A DNA stretch of 64,000 bases from Pseudobdellovibrionaceae bacterium (GTDB lineage: Bacteria > Bdellovibrionota > Bdellovibrionia > Bdellovibrionales > Bdellovibrionaceae): positions 310,001 to 374,000 of the forward strand of contig JADJYV010000002.1 in assembly GCA_016719575.1 (NCBI GenBank). The letters run 5' to 3'. The translations under genes and the position numbers were made by a program. Shown here one piece after another: positions 27,625 through 35,987 of this stretch. Every line of letters starts with the position of its first letter. Positions within the stretch are counted from its first letter, which is position 1. A model generated the notes under the pieces. The model did no database searches and had not been told where the DNA came from. It saw only the letters and a list, made by a program, of their open reading frames with translations.

Positions 27625-29718
27625 TTATGCGATACCCGCCAATGCAGCAGGCCCATGGGTGCGAGTGAGCTCCTCCCTTAAAAGTTGATGATCAGGGAAA
27701 CGAAGCTGGGAATCTTTTCTTAGCACTTCAAAGGCGGCTTCGCGTGCCTCTTGCAAAACTGACAAATCCCTCACTAGGTTTGCCATCTTAAATCCCGGCA
27801 GGCCCGACTGACGAGTCCCCATAAACTCTCCGGGGCCCCGCATTTCAAGGTCAAATTCAGCAATTTTAAAACCATCATTGGTTTTTTCCAAAAATTGAGT
27901 GCGTTCCTTTGCCTCCTCAGAGACTGCATAACCAAGAATCATGATACAAAAACTTTTGTGCTCGCCCCTTCCGACCCTCCCGCGCAATTGATGCAACTGA
28001 GAGAGACCAAAGCGTTCCGCATGTTCGATTATCATGATGTTTGCATTCGGGACATCGACGCCGACCTCGATGACCGTGGTCGAAACTAAAATCTGAAGGT
28101 CCCCCTCCCGAAATTGAGCCATCACCTGTTCTTTTTCAAGTGGTTTCATTTTTCCGTGTAGCAATCCAATCCGCGTCTTCGGAAATTGTTTCTCGAGATT
28201 TTGAAATTCAGACACCGCATCCTTGAGGTCAATTTTTTCGCTCTCTTCAACCAAAGGATATACGATGTAGGCCTGACGCCCCTTCTCGATCTGCTCTAAC
28301 ATAAAAGCCAGTGCTGCTGGCTTTTTGCTTTCGAAAATGACTCGAGTTTGGATTGGACTTCTGCCTGGAGGCATTTCATCAATAATCGAAACATCTAAAT
28401 CACCATAAACTGTCATCGCCAGAGTTCTTGGGATGGGAGTCGCTGTCATCACTAAAAAATGCGGAGAATGGCCTTTGCTTTTCAGCTGACCACGTTGCTC
28501 GACGCCAAATCGATGTTGTTCATCCACAACAACCAATGCGAGGCTCCTAAACTTAACTTCGTCTTCAATTAAAGCGTGCGTACCGATAAGCAAGTCAATC
28601 TCTCCTGCCGCCAGGCTCGCCAGTAATTTATTTCTTTCAGTCGCTCGAGTTTTCCCGGTAAGAAGCCCCGATCTCAAACCCAGCGGAGAGAGTAGCTTCT
28701 CAGCATTGTTGTAATGTTGTTCTGCTAAGATTTCTGTGGGCGCCATTAAGGCACTTTGCATATTATTCTCAAAAACTAAAACTGCGGCCATAAAGCAGAC
28801 CATTGTTTTTCCGGAGCCAACATCCCCCTGAACCATTCGATGCATAGGAGAGTCCTTCTCAAGATCCGCACGAATCTGAGCGAAGGCCTTTTTTTGAGCC
28901 CCTGTTAAAGCGAAAGGAAGGCCACGCAGCAACTCTTCAAGCTTTCCTCCGCCCGCAAGCAGAGCCACACCCTTTTCTTTAGTGAAACCTGTTTTCTTTG
29001 CTGCCAAATACAGCTCGAGCCAAAAAAACTCTTCAAAAATAATTCGACGATGTGCCTTCGTTTTATAAACTAAGTATTCGTTGGCATTTTCTGGATTCGG
29101 CAAATGCAGTAATTCTAAAGCTTTTCTCCTTGAAACGAGGCCATACTTTTGCACGATCGCTGCTGGCAACTTCTCTGGTGGCCAATTTTCATCTGGGATA
29201 TTCTCAAAACACGTTTTAATAAATCGATGAATTTTCGCAGTGCCTAGACCCTCTATTTCAGTGTAGAGAGGAATCAGAGCGTCTTGATTCTCTTCGCCAG
29301 GATCAATGTCACGAATATCCGGATGGTGAAACTCGATCTTTCCACGATACTCTATAACCTTGCCGACGACCCTCACTTCTTTGTAAGGCGTAAACCTTTC
29401 AAAATAACCTTTATAAGGAACACGAAAAAACTTACATCGAATCTGGCCTGACTGGTCGCGCACGATCACATCGTACATTTTTCTCTGCGAACGACCCATT
29501 TTTATCGCCTGAACTGAGACAACTTGAGCCTTAAAGCTGACAATGTCTCCGAGTTTGAGACTGGCAATGTTACGAGCAGCCCTTTGGTCCTCATAAGCTC
29601 TGGGGTAAAACTCAAGCATATCAGAAACCGTTCGAATGCCATGTCTCAAAAAGAGAGCTCCCAACTTGGGGCCAACACCTTTGATATATTGAAGTGAAGT
29701 GTCTAGACGAAGGGCCAT
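27625..29718 (-). CDS. recG: ATP-dependent DNA helicase RecG
   Basis: RecG reverses stalled replication forks and branch-migrates junctions. The 697-residue protein has an N-terminal wedge/OB domain (YIKGVGPKLGALF; VRDQSGQIRCKFF), helicase motifs GDVGSGKTMV near 300, DEQHRFGVEQR near 400 and MTATPIPRTLAMT, and the C-terminal LRGRVGRGEH and RGPGEFMGTRQSGLPGFK stretches that are RecG signatures. I used the ATG at 29718 because the helicase family normally starts close to LDTSLQYIKG; an ATG at 29763 would leave only 15 bases to the divergent HD-GYP gene, though it cannot be ruled out. Confidence 0.92.
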   Translation of the reverse strand: MALRLDTSLQYIKGVGPKLGALFLRHGIRTVSDMLEFYPRAYEDQRAARNIASLKLGDIVSFKAQVVSVQAIKMGRSQRKMYDVIVRDQSGQIRCKFFRVPYKGYFERFTPYKEVRVVGKVIEYRGKIEFHHPDIRDIDPGEENQDALIPLYTEIEGLGTAKIHRFIKTCFENIPDENWPPEKLPAAIVQKYGLVSRRKALELLHLPNPENANEYLVYKTKAHRRIIFEEFFWLELYLAAKKTGFTKEKGVALLAGGGKLEELLRGLPFALTGAQKKAFAQIRADLEKDSPMHRMVQGDVGSGKTMVCFMAAVLVFENNMQSALMAPTEILAEQHYNNAEKLLSPLGLRSGLLTGKTRATERNKLLASLAAGEIDLLIGTHALIEDEVKFRSLALVVVDEQHRFGVEQRGQLKSKGHSPHFLVMTATPIPRTLAMTVYGDLDVSIIDEMPPGRSPIQTRVIFESKKPAALAFMLEQIEKGRQAYIVYPLVEESEKIDLKDAVSEFQNLEKQFPKTRIGLLHGKMKPLEKEQVMAQFREGDLQILVSTTVIEVGVDVPNANIMIIEHAERFGLSQLHQLRGRVGRGEHKSFCIMILGYAVSEEAKERTQFLEKTNDGFKIAEFDLEMRGPGEFMGTRQSGLPGFKMANLVRDLSVLQEAREAAFEVLRKDSQLRFPDHQLLREELTRTHGPAALAGIA

Positions 29719-29778
29719 GTTGATCAAATTTCCATCTTTTGATTTTCGAGTCAATAAATCCATGGAATAATTTAAGTT

Positions 29779-30726
29779 ATGCAGCAGGAAGCTTATTTCA
29801 GAATACGTCTCAGTACGATACGACCTTCAAAAGCAACGTCTTTTGATATCTACCTTAATATCAATGGGCAAATGGTTCATTACCTCAAAGCGGGCGACAA
29901 GCTCTCTGAGCTCAAAATTGAAACTCTTCACAACCGAGATACCGGAAATTCATTCTTTGTTCTCACAGAACAGAAACAGGCCTACCGGGACTGGGTCAAA
30001 GAAGAGATGAACTCTGATGATCTCAACCCATTTGAGAAAAGCAAAATCCTCCGTGAATCTTCTGTCGCTTTAATGGAAGATTTGTTTGAGAATCCGGATG
30101 TTCACAAGGCTCTCGACGAATCCCGACCCATTATCAAAAACTTCATTGATTTCATGGAGCAGGCTCCGGAGGCCATGGGCTATATGATCAGCCTTTCTGG
30201 CCATGATTTTTATACTTATAACCATTCATTGGATGTTAGCATATATTCTCTTGGCCTTGGCTCCGTCCTTTCTTATGGCCGCGCAGACCTCGAGGAGTTG
30301 GGGGTCGGCTCCTTATTTCATGATATTGGCAAGCGCAATGTGGCTTTAGATATTTTGTGTAAAAAAGGTGGCTTGGACGATCACGAGTGGGAGCAAATGA
30401 AACGCCACCCACAGTATGGCTTGATGATTCTGAATGAAAACCCTAAGATCAGCGACGCCATCAAGGCGGCCTGCTTCGAACATCACGAGAGTTTTTCTGG
30501 CAATGGCTACCCGCAAGGAATCGTGGGGCAAGAAATTCACCCGTTTGCTCGTATCGTTGCCATTACTGATACTTATGACGCACTGACCACGCAAAGGTCC
30601 TACAACTTGCCGATGAAGCCCATCGATGCTGTGACGATGATGCGTGATAAACTGGCCGGACGTTATGATCCTGACTTTTTAAAAGCCATGTATTCTGTCC
30701 TGTTCAAACTCAAGGCGGCAGCTTAG
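29779..30726 (+). CDS. HD-GYP domain protein (candidate cyclic-di-GMP phosphodiesterase)
   Basis: HD-GYP proteins hydrolyse cyclic di-GMP. In this 315-residue protein the domain is at about residues 145-310: His149 (NHS), His181-Asp182 (HDIGK), His210 (RHPQYG), His235-His236 (FEHHE) and GYP at 243-245 (GNGYPQG), then ITDTYDALTTQRSY. All metal ligands are therefore present, so it may be active. The N-terminal 120 residues are a sensor or PilZ-like region that I do not recognise. It starts divergently from recG and is followed two bases later by a secreted protein gene. Confidence 0.85.
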   Translation: MQQEAYFRIRLSTIRPSKATSFDIYLNINGQMVHYLKAGDKLSELKIETLHNRDTGNSFFVLTEQKQAYRDWVKEEMNSDDLNPFEKSKILRESSVALMEDLFENPDVHKALDESRPIIKNFIDFMEQAPEAMGYMISLSGHDFYTYNHSLDVSIYSLGLGSVLSYGRADLEELGVGSLFHDIGKRNVALDILCKKGGLDDHEWEQMKRHPQYGLMILNENPKISDAIKAACFEHHESFSGNGYPQGIVGQEIHPFARIVAITDTYDALTTQRSYNLPMKPIDAVTMMRDKLAGRYDPDFLKAMYSVLFKLKAAA

Positions 30727-30727
30727 C

Positions 30728-31189
30728 ATGTTCAGTCTTATTGCTAAGTCGTGTCTCATCTTTTTTCTACTTCCAACTTTAGCTCTTGCTATTGAACCCA
30801 CAAATCCGGTTGAACTTTGCGATCGCCTAATAACTGAGGCCGAAAAGTCACAATGCCTTACAAAGACAACTCCTGGCCAGCTAGATTGGTATGCAGCTTC
30901 GGCATGTGGAAAACTCCAAGAGGACAAGAACTTCATGAATTGCCTAGAGCAAATCAAGGACGGCTTTTTCAACCCTCAAGCTCTAGAACTTTGTTCGCGA
31001 TCAGTAGAAATGACGGATGAAGCGCGATCCTCATGTCTACAGAAAATAAAAAACAAAGACTATTCTCAAAAGCAGTTGAAAAAATGCACAGAGGCCACAT
31101 CACAACTGGCCATTGAATCCTGTTTTGACAAAAGCTCCTTACCAAGAAGCCCAGCCTCGCAAATCCTACGCGGTTTTCAACCGCTATAA
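30728..31189 (+). CDS. secreted Cys-rich repeat protein
   Basis: A 153-residue protein with a signal peptide (SLIAKSCLIFFLLPTLALA) and a series of short helical repeats, each carrying a Cys pair separated by about 11-15 residues: ELCDRLITEAEKSQC, SACGKLQEDKNFMNC, ELCSRSVEMTDEARSSC, KKCTEATSQLAIESC. That is four degenerate repeats whose Cys pairs probably form disulphides after export. It begins one base after the HD-GYP stop, so it is likely co-expressed. No catalytic motif or known family is recognised. Confidence 0.6.
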   Translation: MFSLIAKSCLIFFLLPTLALAIEPTNPVELCDRLITEAEKSQCLTKTTPGQLDWYAASACGKLQEDKNFMNCLEQIKDGFFNPQALELCSRSVEMTDEARSSCLQKIKNKDYSQKQLKKCTEATSQLAIESCFDKSSLPRSPASQILRGFQPL

Positions 31190-31392
31190 ATGGGATCACC
31201 TCATCACCGCAAATGCGAGTAGTTTTCTAAAAAAAATCAAAATCGACTAATAATCGCAAAAAACAACTCAAGAAACCCTGCTCTATAAAAAATATTAAAA
31301 AAATAATGTCTATACATATATTTGAAATTATTGAATAATTTTAATATTTTTACCTGCCTAAACAAAAATATTACGTTTAATGTTAAGATTTT

Positions 31393-31438
31393 TTGACAAT
31401 CTACTGATTTATTGCTCTAATGAGAGCAATAAATCAGT
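31393..31438 (+). promoter_or_regulatory. sigma70-type promoter overlapped by a perfect 16+16 bp palindrome
   Basis: TTGACA at 31393-31398, a 17-base spacer, then TCTAAT at 31416-31421 is a near-consensus promoter directed at the TIGR02147-like gene. The -10 box lies inside a perfect inverted repeat: left arm 31403-31418 (ACTGATTTATTGCTCT), four-base spacer, right arm 31423-31438. A protein on this site would block the promoter. Confidence 0.7.
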
Positions 31439-31485
31439 CAAAACCTTACATTTGTATCGAGTTTTGCTACCATGAGGGTAAAAGA

Positions 31486-31998
31486 ATGATAGAAGCTAAG
31501 ACGGCCTCTGAATATTTGATTGCGGCTTTTCAGGAACGAAAAGAAAAAAATCCGAGATACTCGCTGCGGGCTTTTGCGCGATCCCTCGGTGTCTCTTCAG
31601 GTCAACTTTCTGAAATTCTATCTGGAAAAAGACCTCTTTCACATAAACTCGCTCGACGAATTTCAACATCCATGAGTTTGGGTGAAGCGGAATCTAAAAA
31701 TTTACTTTTTCTTGTTTCTCAGCAGAAGCACTTCCTTGAAATTGCTGGACCAAATTCTCGACAGCTTTCCGAAGAGGAAAAAACTTTGATGGCGGTTGCT
31801 CGCAAATTAGCCCCCAACAATACAGCCGAAGCTTTAAATTTTGAAAGCTCTGAAAGAGAAAACGACTTTCACGAGATGGATCACGAAATCGTCATCGAGG
31901 TCAAAAGAGTCATTCGCAGTTTTCAAAAAAAGCTGAAGAAAGTACTTGAGACTACAGAACGAAAACCCACCAGCCTGTTTGACGGAAGTTCTCCCTAG
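31486..31998 (+). CDS. TIGR02147-type HTH protein (short form)
   Basis: A 170-residue protein. Residues 5-75 (EYLIAAFQERKEKNPRYSLRA, FARSLGVSSGQLSEILSGKRPL) match the N-terminal HTH of TIGR02147 regulators, a family well represented in Bdellovibrionota and Fibrobacteres. The usual C-terminal DUF4423 part is not present; instead there is a polar stretch and a basic helix ending KKLKKVLETTERKP. The start at 31486 has GAGGG 8 bases upstream. An in-frame ATG at 31420 falls before the predicted transcription start, so I rejected it. Autoregulation through the palindrome at 31403-31438 is inferred. Confidence 0.65.
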   Translation: MIEAKTASEYLIAAFQERKEKNPRYSLRAFARSLGVSSGQLSEILSGKRPLSHKLARRISTSMSLGEAESKNLLFLVSQQKHFLEIAGPNSRQLSEEEKTLMAVARKLAPNNTAEALNFESSERENDFHEMDHEIVIEVKRVIRSFQKKLKKVLETTERKPTSLFDGSSP

Positions 31999-32912
31999 CG
32001 ACGAGGGAGAGGCGGCCAAGGGATTTGCTCATAGCCACCTGCAAAATTACGAGCATTTTTGTAACCCAAACGCTGCAGCGCCCAGGTCGCAGCTCCTGAT
32101 CGGACCCCATGATTGCTAATTAGGTAAATTTCTGTCATCTGGGTTATTCCGGCCTCACTCAAAGTTTTCATAACTGCTGGATTTGGATCCATTTCGTCCG
32201 TAAAGAACTCACGCCAGTCAATATTTTCAAACTTAAAAGATTTCGAAGTTCGCTTGCTTAAGTTGTCAATTGAATATTCCTCTCTCGAGCGAATATCGAT
32301 AACCGCGAAATTCTCATTCTTTTCAGGAAGGGCAATCCGAGGTCGATGCTTTTTTTTAGCCTTAGCTTTCGGCAATGAGTTTCCCTCGATTTTTTTTCGT
32401 AATTCCTTCCAGGTCACTTCTAAAGACGGCTGTCTTTTTGCATCCCAAGGGGCTTTGTTTGCAACCGGTAGGTTTTCATCTTTCTTCTCTCTAAAGGCCT
32501 CACTCGGAGCCAATTCAATATTTTCGACTCCAAGACTTTCTAAAGTCCACGCGACCCGCCCCTCTTCACCCTTGCCTGCCTTTCCGCGACCAAGAATCAA
32601 GACTGAAGTACTTGGATCAATCCCAATGAGGGCCAAACGACGGGTTATCGAGTGAAGATCTTTGTCAATCAAGCCCCGAGCGTCTGGAGACCTTCGTGAA
32701 AAATCCTCCCATGCGACATTTATAGCTCCCGGCACATGAGACATATTAAATTCAAAAGGAGCACGAACATCCAATACGACGACGCCCCTTTTAAGCTTGT
32801 CTTGCTGACTTTCTTTTCGCACTACAACCGGAGAATCCGAAAAAACTCTTGTTGGCTTCGGAGCGCAGGCGAAAATAAAAACTGTCGCAGCAAGAAAAAA
32901 ATATCGAATCAT
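31995..32912 (-). CDS. lipoprotein with two rhodanese-like domains lacking catalytic Cys
   Basis: A 305-residue predicted lipoprotein (signal and lipobox FLAATVFIFAC, Cys16). Two rhodanese folds are visible: residues 40-150 (VVVLDVRAPFEFNMSHVPGAINV) and 195-300 (FAVIDIRSREEYSIDNL; NHGVRSGAATWALQRLGYKNARNFAGGYEQ). In both, the active-site loop lacks Cys: the first reads GRGKAGKGEEGRVAW and the second LISNHGVRSGAA where YCxxGxRS is usual. Thiosulphate sulphurtransferase activity is therefore unlikely; a binding role is more plausible. Its start overlaps lysS by 4 bases, an ATGA junction, so it is probably co-transcribed. Confidence 0.75.
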   Translation of the reverse strand: MIRYFFLAATVFIFACAPKPTRVFSDSPVVVRKESQQDKLKRGVVVLDVRAPFEFNMSHVPGAINVAWEDFSRRSPDARGLIDKDLHSITRRLALIGIDPSTSVLILGRGKAGKGEEGRVAWTLESLGVENIELAPSEAFREKKDENLPVANKAPWDAKRQPSLEVTWKELRKKIEGNSLPKAKAKKKHRPRIALPEKNENFAVIDIRSREEYSIDNLSKRTSKSFKFENIDWREFFTDEMDPNPAVMKTLSEAGITQMTEIYLISNHGVRSGAATWALQRLGYKNARNFAGGYEQIPWPPLPRR

Positions 32913-34387
32913 TTTTGTATCTTCATTGTCGGAAAAAATAAAATATCGCGAATACTAGGGCGATCCGTTAAGATCATCACGATTCGCTCAATACCAATGC
33001 CCACACCACCTGTCGGCGGCATACCTGAATCAATAGCTAAAATAAAGTCCTCGTCCATAGGGTGTGACTCTTCGTCTTGACCTCGATTTGCTTCCTGCTC
33101 TTTCAGGCGAGCAAGCTGATCCTCGGGATCATTCAACTCCGAATAGGCATTGCCAATTTCCATACAAGCCGCAAACGGCTCAAAACGCTCTACTTTACGG
33201 TTATCTTGGCGATGAATCTTTGTTAGTGGAGAAATTTCTTTGGGGTGATCTAAAACAAAGGTCGGCTGCCACAAATGTTGCTCTGCGGTCAGTTCGAACA
33301 ATTCCATAATCATTTCGCCGCGAGAATACTTCTCTTTCTCGTGAGTGCCATATTTTTTCAGAGCTGAAAAAATCTCATCATCCGTTGCCTTGTCTGGATC
33401 AAGATTCGCATACTCACGAACCCCATCGTAAACCGTCAAACGTCTCCAGGGTGGCGTAAAGTCGATTTCTTTATTCTGATAACTCACCTTCATGCTGCCC
33501 GTAATTTTAAGCGCCAGAGAAGAAATTAATTCTTCAAACTGCGTCATCTGATAGTTGTAATCCGTGTAGGCCTCGTAAAACTCTAACAACGAAAACTCTG
33601 GGTTATGGGTCCGATCAATACCTTCATTGCGAAAGTTTTTTGAAATCTCATAAACCTTTTCAAACCCACCGACAATCAAACGCTTCAAGTAGAGCTCTGG
33701 AGAAATTCTCATGTACAACTTCATATCAAGGGCACGATGATGCGTCGTAAAAGGAGTCGCGGCAGCGCCTCCATAAATGGGCTGGAGGGTTGGTGTTTCG
33801 ACCTCCATAAAACCACGATCATCTAAAAATCGACGCACCTCTCGAATAATCTTTGATCGCGTCTCAAAAACTTTTCGCGAATCTGGATCCGTCATAAGAT
33901 CCAAATGACGATGCCGATATTTAATTTCAACATCTTGAACTCCGTGAAACTTTTCAGGTAAGGGCTCAAGTGATTTCGACAAAATTTCAAAATGCTTACA
34001 GTAGAGAGAAAACTCTCCCTTCTGTGATTTAAAAACATAGCCTTCAATACCTACGATGTCGCCCAAATCAATCAGCTCAAAAGATGTTCGTTCCTTTTCT
34101 GAAAGTTCCTCGACTTTAACATAGACCTGCAAAGTCCCCGTCTGATCCTGGACATTAAAAAAGGAAGCTTTTCCCATTGACCTTAAAGTCATCAGGCGTC
34201 CAGCAATCTTATAAACTGCTTCTGGCTTCTTCTCCCCAGCCTGAAGTCCACTCGCAAACTTTTCAACAATCTCAGCCACTTTTCCGGTTCTTTCGAATGA
34301 ATACGGATAGGGATTGATTCCCTTCTCGCGAAGAGCGTGTAATTTGCGGCGTTTTTCAGTACGCAGCGGGTTCTCGTGAAACGACAT
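32909..34387 (-). CDS. lysS: lysyl-tRNA synthetase, class II
   Basis: LysRS charges tRNA-Lys. The 492-residue protein has an N-terminal OB-fold anticodon domain (KIAGRLMTLRSMGKASFFNVQD, residues 65-86) and the class II core: motif 1 (GFMEVETPTLQPIYGGAAATPF), motif 2 (FEKVYEISKNFRNEGIDRTHNPEF) and motif 3 (GGVGIGIERIVMIL). Length and motif order are normal. It lies between the aldolase gene (one-base overlap) and the rhodanese lipoprotein, giving an aldolase-lysS-rhodanese operon on the minus strand. Confidence 0.94.
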   Translation of the reverse strand: MSFHENPLRTEKRRKLHALREKGINPYPYSFERTGKVAEIVEKFASGLQAGEKKPEAVYKIAGRLMTLRSMGKASFFNVQDQTGTLQVYVKVEELSEKERTSFELIDLGDIVGIEGYVFKSQKGEFSLYCKHFEILSKSLEPLPEKFHGVQDVEIKYRHRHLDLMTDPDSRKVFETRSKIIREVRRFLDDRGFMEVETPTLQPIYGGAAATPFTTHHRALDMKLYMRISPELYLKRLIVGGFEKVYEISKNFRNEGIDRTHNPEFSLLEFYEAYTDYNYQMTQFEELISSLALKITGSMKVSYQNKEIDFTPPWRRLTVYDGVREYANLDPDKATDDEIFSALKKYGTHEKEKYSRGEMIMELFELTAEQHLWQPTFVLDHPKEISPLTKIHRQDNRKVERFEPFAACMEIGNAYSELNDPEDQLARLKEQEANRGQDEESHPMDEDFILAIDSGMPPTGGVGIGIERIVMILTDRPSIRDILFFPTMKIQK

Positions 34388-35313
34388 TAATGAACCTTTC
34401 CTGAAAATGCATCCATCACATTTTGCAATAATTGAACGGCTTCTTTTCTCGGACGTTGAAAAGCATTTCTGCCCATAATGCTTCCGAAAGCGCCGCCTTG
34501 AGCGAGTTGTTTGATCTCGGTCATGAGCTCTTCGGTAGATTTCGCTTCGCCACCAGAGAAAATTACAATACGTTTACCGTTAAAGGAAGACTGAACAACG
34601 TGGCGAATTCGATCAGACATTGTCGCTACTTTAATTCCTTGGGACTGATAAACCTTACGAGCTGCTTCTTGCTCAATATGGGCCGTTGGTGGCTTTACTT
34701 TAATGATGTGAGCCCCTAGTTGCGCCGCTATGTGAGCCGAGTAAGAAATCACATCTATCCCCGTCTCACCTTCTTTTGAAAGCTGTTCTCCACGAGCATA
34801 GGCCCAAATAATAACTGCTAGTCCTACTTTTTTCGCCTCAGCTGCTGCCACCGAAATCTCTTCATACATTTGCTTTCGTTCAGCACTTCCCGGGTAAATG
34901 GTAAAACCAATACCGGCACAGCCCAGGCGAAGTGCATCATCGATATGTGAAGTCAGTGCTGAAATTGGAGCTTTATTTCCAAAAAGCGTTTCTGAGTTAT
35001 TGATCTTTAAAATTAAAGGGATTTCGCCGGCAAAATCACGAGCACAAACCTCAAGAGCCCCCAGAGGAGCCGCATAGGCATTGCATCCGGATTCTATCGC
35101 CAGTTCGAAATGATATGCAGGGTCATATCCATCGGGATTAAGAGCGAAGCTGCGGGCAGGGCCATGCTCAAATCCCTGATCCACCGGCAAAATGACCATT
35201 TTTCCTGTTCCAGCAAGCCGCCCATGATTCATAATCCGAGCCAAATTTGTTAAAGTTCCAACGTTATCCGCTCCATACCAACCCAATATCTCTCGCACTC
35301 TTGGTGTCATCAA
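34387..35313 (-). CDS. fbaB: class I fructose-bisphosphate aldolase (DhnA/FbaB type)
   Basis: This enzyme cleaves fructose-1,6-bisphosphate to glyceraldehyde-3-phosphate and dihydroxyacetone phosphate through a Schiff-base lysine. The 308-residue protein shows the family stretches ILPVDQGFEHGP (residues 41-52), LILKINNSETLF, AGIGFTIYPGS, AHIIKVKPPT (Schiff-base Lys205) and IVIFSGGEAK. Length suits the archaeal/bacterial class I family. A good TAGGAGA ribosome-binding site precedes the ATG at 35313. Closely related DhnA-family aldolases act on other substrates, so the exact substrate is inferred. Confidence 0.85.
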   Translation of the reverse strand: MMTPRVREILGWYGADNVGTLTNLARIMNHGRLAGTGKMVILPVDQGFEHGPARSFALNPDGYDPAYHFELAIESGCNAYAAPLGALEVCARDFAGEIPLILKINNSETLFGNKAPISALTSHIDDALRLGCAGIGFTIYPGSAERKQMYEEISVAAAEAKKVGLAVIIWAYARGEQLSKEGETGIDVISYSAHIAAQLGAHIIKVKPPTAHIEQEAARKVYQSQGIKVATMSDRIRHVVQSSFNGKRIVIFSGGEAKSTEELMTEIKQLAQGGAFGSIMGRNAFQRPRKEAVQLLQNVMDAFSGKVH

Positions 35314-35444
35314 ATTCTCCTATATTTTTGTTGCAGACGAAAAGTAATCATTTTGATGTTTTTAATCAACATTTTCGGAAATTAACACGCTTGGCAGAAC
35401 CGCCTATTTAAGGTAGGTTGCCCTTGTTCTGCTGAGGAGCCCTT

Positions 35445-35987
35445 ATGAAAGTGACCTTCGAACCAACTCCCAATCCCGCGACTCTCAAATTTCTCCTGCA
35501 GCGGCAGGTTTCCAACCTTGCCTTTGACTGCCAAACGCCCCAGGATGCAGAAAAATCTCCGCTAGCTGCCAAAATTTTTGGCTTTCCATGGACAGCTGCT
35601 GTCTTCATCGGTACCGATTTCGTCACCGTGACCAAACAAGACTGGGTGGAGTGGGAGATATTAGCCGAACCCCTCGCCGGTATGATTCAAGAGCACCTAG
35701 ATCGAGGCGAACCGATTGTTATTGAGCTTCAAAGCCTGGACACGGATTCCACAAACGACACCCCTTTAATCAAAGGTATCAAAAAAATTCTGGATACAGA
35801 AATTCGCCCTGTGGTTGCTTTAGATGGTGGAGATATCGTGTTTAATAAATTTGAGAACAGCATTCTCTATATTCACATGCGTGGTGCCTGCGCTGGTTGT
35901 CCAAGCTCGACGATCACCCTCAAAGAGGGAATCGAAGTACGTATGAAAGAAGTTTTTCCAGAGATCCTCGAAGTTGTTGCGATCTAA
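35445..35987 (+). CDS. nfuA: NfuA-like Fe-S cluster carrier (Nfu)
   Basis: Nfu proteins carry and deliver iron-sulphur clusters. The 180-residue protein has an N-terminal Nfu_N domain (KVTFEPTPNPATLKFLL, residues 2-18) and a C-terminal NifU-like domain with the cluster-binding CAGC motif (Cys149, Cys152; MRGACAGCPSSTITLKEG). Both domains are complete. GAGGAG gives a clear ribosome-binding site, and the next gene (MATE) overlaps its 3' end. The two-domain layout is typical of Nfu from mitochondria-related and Gram-negative lineages. Confidence 0.9.
   Translation: MKVTFEPTPNPATLKFLLQRQVSNLAFDCQTPQDAEKSPLAAKIFGFPWTAAVFIGTDFVTVTKQDWVEWEILAEPLAGMIQEHLDRGEPIVIELQSLDTDSTNDTPLIKGIKKILDTEIRPVVALDGGDIVFNKFENSILYIHMRGACAGCPSSTITLKEGIEVRMKEVFPEILEVVAI

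Noticed and set aside
31420..31485. Upstream ATG for the TIGR02147-like protein
   Set aside because: It precedes the predicted transcription start and sits inside the palindrome; the ATG at 31486 has a ribosome-binding site.
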